A stretch of 64,000 nucleotides of DNA from Mycolicibacterium sphagni (lineage in GTDB: Bacteria; Actinomycetota; Actinomycetes; Mycobacteriales; Mycobacteriaceae), in assembly GCF_013337765.1 (NCBI RefSeq), contig NZ_VBSB01000003.1, positions 124,001-188,000 of the forward strand, given 5' to 3'. Made by a program: the position numbers and the translations under genes. Positions 61,112-64,000 of the stretch are shown one piece after another (position 1 is the stretch's first letter; every line of letters begins with the position of its first letter). The notes beneath the pieces were generated by a model, which made no database searches, had not been told where the DNA came from, and saw only the letters and a list, made by a program, of their open reading frames with translations.

Positions 61112-64000
61112 CGGCGGATCCTGGTCGCCAGGTGCACGATGGTGCCGGTGGTATCGCGCAGGATCGACACGTCTTCCATCAGTGCCTGCATGATCTGAAT
61201 TCCCTTGCCACGATGGCTATAGCCGGTCTGCTTGGGTTTCCACGAGCCGGTGTCGATGATGGTCAGCCGGAGCTGGTCCACCTCTGAGGTGGCGTGCAGC
61301 GTGATCGTGCCGCCGTCGCTGTGGCGGTAGCCGTGCTCGATGGAGTTGGTGACGGCTTCGCCCGCGGCGACCAGCACGTCCTGCGCCTGGTCCTGGTCGA
61401 TGCCCGCCGCATTCAGCCAGTCCCGCAAGGCTTGGCGCGCCGGAGCCAGGTGCAGGGGATCGGCGGGGATCGTCACTTCCAGCGGAGCGGGATGTCGGTA
61501 GAGCAGTAAGGCGACATCGTCCTGGTATCCGCCCGGCGGTGACAGGCTCGCCATGATCGTGTCGGCGAGCGGGTCGAGATCCAGGGCACTGTCGTCGCGA
61601 ATGAGGTTCGCCGCCTGGTCGATTCCGTCGTCAAGCGAACGGCGCCGACGCTCGACCAGACCGTCGGTGTAGAGCAGCAGGGTGGCTTGGGCCGGCACGG
61701 TGAGCTGAGCCTGGGGACGCTCCCGGTCCGGCCGGATGCCGAGCGCGATGGAGTGTCCACCCTCGAGCAGCTGGGTGGTGCCGTCGGCCTGGACCAGGAT
61801 CGCCGGGGGATGGCCGGCACTGGAATAGGTCAGTTCACCGGTGTCGGGATCCAGGATCGCGCAGAACGCGGTGGTGGATTGCGCACCGGGCAGGCGCGCG
61901 GCGAACCGGTCCAGGCCCGCCAATGCCGCTGCAGGGCTTGAGTTTTCCAGCAGGAGTGCACGGCAGGCGCTGCGCAGCTGACCCATCACGGTCGCTGCGC
62001 TCAGGTCGTGGCCGACACAGTCGCCGACGACCAGGGCGATGCGGCCGTCGTCGAGGGCGATCACGTCATACCAGTCACCGCCGACCTGCAGCGGATGCGA
62101 TGCGGGCTGGTAGCGGACCGCGAAACCGGCGGGCAGGTAGGCCGGGCCCAGGATCGAGTGTTGAAGTGCCAGAGCCGTTTCCCGCTGCTGATCCACTTGG
62201 TGGACGCGTTGCAGGCCCTGTCCAAGGCGGCCGGCCAGCACGGTCAGCAGGGTCTGGTCTTCGGAGGTGAAAGGCCGTTCGTCGGGGAGGTCGATCCAGA
62301 TCACCAGCGTGCCGCGCGGGTGCTGTAGCGCGATCGCCGCCGAGCCGATGATCCCGGTGTCCGCCGTCAGCAGGTCCCCGCTGCTGCCCAGCGCGATGAT
62401 CCGGTCCCGCACCGCCGCGGGCAGAGCGGCCCATACTTCTTCGTTCGCGTCGCCGAGCAGTTCCGGGGTGTCCGATCCCGGGAATATCGCGGCCAGCACA
62501 CGATGCGCCGACCACAGGCCGCGCAGTTGTTCGACCGCGCCACGCAACGCGTCGTCGGCGGTATCCGACTGTGCGAGTTGCTGATTCAGTGCGGCGAGGG
62601 CGGCCTGGCGCTGCCCGCTGTAATGCTCGGTGGTGACGTCGCGGAACGTCCCCACCATCACGCCGCGGCCGGTGTCGGGGTCCTCGGCGTGAGCGATGTT
62701 CGCGGTGATCCAGACCCGATGGCCGTCGCGGTGATTCACCGGGACGGTGTAACTGCCGTGCGGATGAGCCGGGATGCCGGCGAACGCCTCGACGATCTGC
62801 TGATGCGCTTCGGGCTGGGTCTCGGCGTCCGGCCACCACGGGTGCTCGGGGGCATACGGCAGATCTTCCGGGCCGAAGCCGAGGACTTCGGTGAAGGCGT
62901 TGTTGATCTCGATCACGGCACCGACTTCGTCGCAGACGAAGAACGCCTCCTGCAGCGACTCCACCAGTGCTGCGCGCCAGCGGGTGTGATGGGTGCGTAG
63001 CCGCGCCAGCTCGATGTTGGCTCGCACTCGGGCCAGGAGATCGGCCGCGGCGAAAGGCTTCACCAGATAGTCGTCGGCGCCGGCGCGCAGTCCCTCGCTG
63101 GAGGCCTCCTGGCCGGCGCGCGCCGACAGCAACAGCACGGGAACGCCGACGGTACGTGTGTTGGTGCGCAGGGCGGCCACCAGTGCCAGGCCGTCCAGCC
63201 GCGGCATCATCACATCGCTGACCACGAGGTCGGGTAGCTCGGCCCGGATCCGTTCCAGCGCCTGCTGGCCGTCGGCCACCGCGTCGACCCGGTAGCCGGC
63301 GCCGCGCAGCAACCGGACCAGGTATTCGCGCATATCGGCGTTGTCGTCGGCAACCAAGACATGGCGCGGGGCGGCGACCCCCGGCGGTGGGTCAGGCACC
63401 TCCGACATGTCGTCGGCGTCGGTATCGGGCAGCCACCGCAAGGCTTCCTGCACATAGGGTTCGGCGATTCCGGAGGATCCTCCGCCTTCGCCCGGCGAGG
63501 TGAGCGCGTCGGCGGGCAGGTGGCCCGCCCCGATCGGCAGCCGAACGGTGAAGGTCGTGCCCTCGCCGGCGACGCTCTTGGCGGCGATCGTCCCGCCGTG
63601 CAGTCCGACAAGTTCTTTCACCAGCGCCAGCCCGATGCCGCTGCCCTCGGTGGAGCGAGCACGCGCATTCTCGATCCGGTGGAAACGCTCGAACAGCCGG
63701 GGCATCTCGGCGGCAGGCACGCCGATCCCGGTATCGGCGACGCTGATGACGGCGTCGTCGCCGTTGCGGAACACCCGCACCGTGATCGTGCCGTCGAAGG
63801 TGTACTTCAGCGCGTTGGACAGCAGGTTGAGGACCACCTTCTCCCACATGTCGTGGTCCAGGTACACCGGCTCGTCCAGGGGTTGGCAATCCACGATCAG
63901 CTGGAGGCCGGCACGGTCGATGGCGGAACGGAACACGCTCGCCAGTTCCGCGGTCACGGTGGCCACGTCCACCGGCTCGTAGTGCGCCTGTACCCGGTTG
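61108..64000 (-). CDS. Hybrid sensor kinase/receiver/PAS/GAF/PP2C/RsbW protein, 5' end outside the window
   Basis: At least 963 residues; the frame is open to the right edge, so the N-terminus (probably with a HisKA dimerisation domain) is missing. In order: histidine-kinase ATPase (WEKVVLNLLSNALKYTF, DTGIGVP, GSGIGLALVKEL), receiver domain (VLVADDNADM, phospho-Asp in VVSDVMMP, Lys in YLVKPF), PAS with PAC, a GAF-like domain, a SpoIIE/PP2C phosphatase (VGGDWYDVIA, GDCVGHDLSA, YTDGLVE) and a C-terminal RsbW-type kinase (EAVTNSIEHGY, DTGSW, GKGIQIM). It joins two-component input with a partner-switching output, coupled to the STAS gene. Confidence 0.9.
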   Translation of the reverse strand, partial: NRVQAHYEPVDVATVTAELASVFRSAIDRAGLQLIVDCQPLDEPVYLDHDMWEKVVLNLLSNALKYTFDGTITVRVFRNGDDAVISVADTGIGVPAAEMPRLFERFHRIENARARSTEGSGIGLALVKELVGLHGGTIAAKSVAGEGTTFTVRLPIGAGHLPADALTSPGEGGGSSGIAEPYVQEALRWLPDTDADDMSEVPDPPPGVAAPRHVLVADDNADMREYLVRLLRGAGYRVDAVADGQQALERIRAELPDLVVSDVMMPRLDGLALVAALRTNTRTVGVPVLLLSARAGQEASSEGLRAGADDYLVKPFAAADLLARVRANIELARLRTHHTRWRAALVESLQEAFFVCDEVGAVIEINNAFTEVLGFGPEDLPYAPEHPWWPDAETQPEAHQQIVEAFAGIPAHPHGSYTVPVNHRDGHRVWITANIAHAEDPDTGRGVMVGTFRDVTTEHYSGQRQAALAALNQQLAQSDTADDALRGAVEQLRGLWSAHRVLAAIFPGSDTPELLGDANEEVWAALPAAVRDRIIALGSSGDLLTADTGIIGSAAIALQHPRGTLVIWIDLPDERPFTSEDQTLLTVLAGRLGQGLQRVHQVDQQRETALALQHSILGPAYLPAGFAVRYQPASHPLQVGGDWYDVIALDDGRIALVVGDCVGHDLSAATVMGQLRSACRALLLENSSPAAALAGLDRFAARLPGAQSTTAFCAILDPDTGELTYSSAGHPPAILVQADGTTQLLEGGHSIALGIRPDRERPQAQLTVPAQATLLLYTDGLVERRRRSLDDGIDQAANLIRDDSALDLDPLADTIMASLSPPGGYQDDVALLLYRHPAPLEVTIPADPLHLAPARQALRDWLNAAGIDQDQAQDVLVAAGEAVTNSIEHGYRHSDGGTITLHATSEVDQLRLTIIDTGSWKPKQTGYSHRGKGIQIMQALMEDVSILRDTTGTIVHLATRIRR

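Overview
The window is chromosomal DNA from a high-GC actinobacterium, almost certainly a Mycobacterium or Mycolicibacterium of the environmental, fast-growing kind. This rests on gene order: fadE20, the LGFP protein, lexA/chiZ, nrdR, sthA, ideR, sigB, sigA, ppgK, suhB, cei, dut, ceoBC, dxs, hemE-hemY-hemQ, msrB, aftC, ribD and zapE follow the M. tuberculosis H37Rv block from about Rv2724c to Rv2670c. Rv numbers are recalled from memory, not looked up. Mycobacteria-restricted families (DUF732, Cei, AftC, IdeR, ChiZ) support this.

Left part (1-16.8 kb): an acyl-CoA dehydrogenase, a duplicated LGFP-repeat cell-wall protein, the divergent SOS pair lexA/chiZ with two LexA boxes, nrdR, several enzymes (PhzF-like, alpha/beta hydrolase, PAC2), a secreted lipoprotein protease, the transhydrogenase sthA, and ideR and sigB with an ECF-type promoter before sigB. 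Small DUF genes and ridA follow.

Middle (16.8-26.9 kb): a 10.1-kb phage-satellite-like element integrated into the last codons of sigA, bounded by an 18-bp direct repeat. It carries a tyrosine integrase, a two-gene DnaB-like replication module, a cluster of eight exact GTGCGTCC iterons, a WhiB regulator, an HTH protein, an HK97-type prohead protease and a P27-type small terminase. It has no recognisable capsid, portal, large terminase, tail or lysis gene. Its left end carries cargo: a hypothetical protein, two DUF732 membrane proteins and a degenerate P450. Integration kept sigA intact but changed its stop codon and separated it from ridA, which would otherwise start 7 nt after sigA.

Right part (26.9-64 kb): sigA, ppgK, suhB, cei, and a perfect CRP-type palindrome before DUF4193; then dut, potassium regulators ceoB/ceoC beside an APC permease, an RNA methyltransferase, nhaA, dxs, an RNase D-like protein, and the hemE-hemY-hemQ coproporphyrin-branch operon. 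Three tandem membrane GGDEF-EAL proteins lie between hemQ and msrB. The window ends with aftC, a lipoprotein hydrolase lacking its nucleophile serine, a RibD-like reductase, zapE, and a STAS antagonist coupled to a very large hybrid kinase/RsbU/RsbW protein that runs off the right edge. No stretch longer than about 300 bases lacks a gene. No tRNA, rRNA, insertion sequence or CRISPR array was seen.
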